Source of the DNA: Microbispora oryzae
GTDB taxonomy: Bacteria; Actinomycetota; Actinomycetes; Streptosporangiales; Streptosporangiaceae
Assembly (NCBI RefSeq): GCF_017896165.1
Contig: NZ_JAFCNB010000001.1
Location: forward strand, 248,001-312,000
Length of the DNA stretch: 64,000 nucleotides
Reading direction: 5' to 3'
Part shown: positions 61,978-64,000 of the stretch, piece by piece
How the letters are laid out: every line of letters begins with the position of its first letter
Numbering within the stretch: the first letter of the stretch is position 1
Notes under the pieces: generated by a model
Told to the model about the DNA's origin: nothing
The model's input: only the letters and a program-made list of their open reading frames with translations
Databases searched by the model: none
Made by a program: the position numbers and the translations under genes

Positions 61978-62880
61978 GTGAGTTCCCTTGTTCTCGACGG
62001 CGGTCTCTCGACCCATCTGGAGGCCCTCGGCTGCGATCTCGACGACGAACTGTGGTCGGCGAAGCTGCTGGTGGAGAATCCCGGCGTCATCCGGCGGGCC
62101 CATCTCGACTATTTCGCGGCGGGGGCCGACGTGGCCACCACGGCGAGCTATCAGGCGAGCATCCCCGGATTCGCCCGCCGCGGTCTGTCGCCCGCCGAGG
62201 CACGCGACCTCATCCGCTCGTCGGTGACGCTGGCCCTGCAGGCGAGGGACGAGGCGGGACACGGACTGGTCGCGGCGAGCGTGGGACCCTACGGGGCCTA
62301 CCTCGCGAACGGCGCCGAATACACCGGCGACTACGACCTCGACGAGGACGGCCTGGTCCGCTGGCACCGCGAGCGCTTCGAGGTCCTCGCCGAGTCCGGA
62401 GCCGACCTGCTGGCCTGTGAGACCATCCCCTCGGTCGTGGAGGCCCGCGCGCTGGCCACACTGCTGCGCGAGTCGCCCGGGACGAGGGCGTGGGTGAGCT
62501 TCTCCTGCCGGGACGCGGAGCACGTGAGCGACGGCACCCCGTTCACCGAGTGCGCCGCTGTCTTCTCCGGGCTGCCGCAGGTGACGGCGGTGGGGGTCAA
62601 CTGCACCGCGCCCCGCTTCGTCCCCGGCCTCATCGCGCGCGGCGCGACCGTGGTCTACCCCAACTCGGGCGAGACGTGGGACGCCGGGAACCGCCGATGG
62701 CTCGGCCTGGCCGACCCGGTGGAGTACGGCCAGGCGGCCGCCGGGTGGCACGCGCTGGGCGCCGAGTACATCGGTGGCTGCTGCCGGACCACGCCCGACC
62801 ACATCCGGCAGGTGCGGGCGCACCTGGACGAGAGCGGGGACGGACACGCCGTCCCCGCTCGGGAGATGCGGGGAGCCTGA
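61978..62880 (+). CDS. mmuM: Homocysteine S-methyltransferase
   Basis: Transfers a methyl group from S-methylmethionine or SAM to homocysteine. The 300-residue protein starts VSSLVLDGGLSTHLEALGCD and has TTASYQASIPGF, the zinc Cys in VGVNCTAP and the Cys pair in EYIGGCCRTTPDHI. GTG 61978 lies six bases after TAGTGT (61966-61971), so it is probably leaderless. It adds a methionine salvage route beside metF and metK elsewhere in the window. Confidence 0.93.
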   Translation: MSSLVLDGGLSTHLEALGCDLDDELWSAKLLVENPGVIRRAHLDYFAAGADVATTASYQASIPGFARRGLSPAEARDLIRSSVTLALQARDEAGHGLVAASVGPYGAYLANGAEYTGDYDLDEDGLVRWHRERFEVLAESGADLLACETIPSVVEARALATLLRESPGTRAWVSFSCRDAEHVSDGTPFTECAAVFSGLPQVTAVGVNCTAPRFVPGLIARGATVVYPNSGETWDAGNRRWLGLADPVEYGQAAAGWHALGAEYIGGCCRTTPDHIRQVRAHLDESGDGHAVPAREMRGA

Positions 62881-62893
62881 TCGGCCGGCGGAG

Positions 62894-64000
62894 TCAGCCG
62901 GCCATCGCTCCCGGTTCGGACGTGCGGGTGCCCAGCGGGATCTCCTTGAGGAAGCACGCGACCACCAGCGCCAGCAGCACGAACGGCAGGCTCGCGAGGA
63001 ACACGTCGTCGATGGCGCTGGTGAAGGCCGTCAGCACGTGCTCCTTGACCGGCGGAGGCAGTTGCTGGATGGCCTGGACGTTGTTGGCGTCCACCTTGCC
63101 CGACGGGGCCTTCCCGGCGAACTCCACGGCCAGGTAGTGGGAGAGCCGGCTGGTCAGGACGGCGCCCATCACGGCCGTGCCGATGGCGGCGCCCATCATG
63201 CGGAAGAACGTCGCCGAGCTCGTGGCCGTGCCCATGTCGGCGCGGCCCACCGCGTTCTGGATTGCCGTGACGACCGTCTGCATGGTGAAGCCCAGCCCCG
63301 CGCCGAACAGGTACGCGTAGACCGCGACCTGCCAGTAGGGCGTGTCCACCCTGATCGTGGACAGCAGCCACAGACCGCCGGCCAGAACGACGGACCCGAG
63401 GATCGGATAGACCTTGTACCGGCCGGTCCGGGTCATCAGCTGGCCCGAGGTGATGGACGTGGAGAAGATGCCGAGGACGGCGGGGAGCAGCGCCAGGCCG
63501 GAGACCGTCGGCGACATCCCCTGCACGGCCTGGAGGTAGACCGGCAGGAAGATCATGCCGCCGAACATGGCGATGCCGGCCAGGAAGTTGAAGGCGTTGC
63601 CGACGCTGAAGATCGAGTTACGGAACAGCCGCATCGGCAGGATGGGCTCGGCCGCGCGCAGCTCCACGAGCACGAACAGGGCCGCCAGCGCCACGAAACC
63701 GGCCACCAGAGCCAGCGCCCCCGGCGCGGTCCAGCCGAGGTCGTCGCCCGCCCAGTCGAGATAGAGGAGCAGGCACGTCACACCGGCGACGATCAGACCG
63801 GCTCCGAGGTAGTCGATGCTGTGCTGCCGCCGGGCCACCGGGATGCGCAGCGCGACGGACGTCACCACGAGCGAGACCAGCCCGATGGGCAGGTTGATCC
63901 AGAAGATCCACCGCCAGCCGGGCCCGTCGGTGAAGAACCCGCCGAGCAGCGGCCCGGCCACGCTGGAAGTGCCCCAGACGGCGCCGAAGTAGCCCATGTA
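62894..64000 (-). CDS. MFS drug exporter (DHA2/EmrB type), N-terminus beyond the window
   Basis: At least 368 residues of a 14-helix major facilitator; the start is off the right edge. The visible part begins in the motif-C region [20 protein letters not shown], then [18 protein letters not shown], typical of the EmrB/QacA family, and continues through about nine further helices. The external loop carries [19 protein letters not shown] and the C-terminus is short. Substrate unknown; possibly linked to drug resistance or metabolite export. Confidence 0.9.
   Translation of the reverse strand, partial: YMGYFGAVWGTSSVAGPLLGGFFTDGPGWRWIFWINLPIGLVSLVVTSVALRIPVARRQHSIDYLGAGLIVAGVTCLLLYLDWAGDDLGWTAPGALALVAGFVALAALFVLVELRAAEPILPMRLFRNSIFSVGNAFNFLAGIAMFGGMIFLPVYLQAVQGMSPTVSGLALLPAVLGIFSTSITSGQLMTRTGRYKVYPILGSVVLAGGLWLLSTIRVDTPYWQVAVYAYLFGAGLGFTMQTVVTAIQNAVGRADMGTATSSATFFRMMGAAIGTAVMGAVLTSRLSHYLAVEFAGKAPSGKVDANNVQAIQQLPPPVKEHVLTAFTSAIDDVFLASLPFVLLALVVACFLKEIPLGTRTSEPGAMAG

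Overview
The window is very GC-rich with strong G/C preference at third codon positions, frequent GTG and TTG starts, and actinobacterial marker genes (mIHF, BldD, Rv2175c-type regulator, PASTA Ser/Thr kinase, HEPN protein of the SAV_6107 type). BldD points to a morphologically complex actinomycete. Gene content and order suggest a member of the Streptosporangiales, but that family-level placement is inference. It is ordinary chromosome: I see no phage, plasmid, insertion sequence, CRISPR array, rRNA or tRNA.

Layout. 1-22458 (almost all minus strand) is one housekeeping chain read right to left: pyrR-pyrB-pyrC-carA-carB-pyrK-pyrD-pyrF (complete UMP pathway except pyrE), mihF-gmk-rpoZ-coaBC, a small unknown gene, metK, priA, a pair of unknown tandem paralogues, def-fmt-rsmB. 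The pyr operon has a PyrR-type RNA hairpin just before pyrR. bldD diverges from it with a promoter embedded in palindromes. 23444-30962 holds arginine deiminase, a HEPN gene, a newly noticed LexA-box promoter with a 46-codon leaderless frame, an L,D-transpeptidase, YbaK-like deacylase, GNAT, metF, polyprenyl synthase, thiE and an Rv2175c homologue. 31006-36747 has a ferredoxin-reductase-like flavoprotein, a TPP riboswitch with thiO-thiS-thiG, and a PASTA kinase. 36787-45092 is a purine/ureide catabolic cluster running from xanthine/8-oxoguanine deamination and urate oxidation to ureidoglycolate, plus glycerate kinase. 45215-50873 holds endonuclease IV with a repeat array on its stop codon, a LytS/LytTR pair split by an oxidoreductase/TetR pair, and a sulfite-oxidase-like enzyme. 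50940-52173 is a DAHP synthase gene behind an aromatic leader peptide and attenuator. 52177-64000 holds a decayed peptide-binding protein, thiI, a phosphofructokinase with pyrophosphate-type residues and a DasR-like site, a MarR-GNAT fusion, a PhoX/DUF839 protein, a MerR plus VIT-VWA operon with a double palindrome, a homocysteine methyltransferase, and a truncated MFS exporter.

Regulatory themes. Many genes start 6-7 nt after a TANNNT box, the signature of leaderless mRNAs. Several RNA- or operator-level controls can be read directly: PyrR loop, TPP riboswitch, aromatic attenuator, LexA box, dre-like site, and MarR, TetR and MerR palindromes. Short 12-14 bp tandem repeats recur in linkers and gaps.
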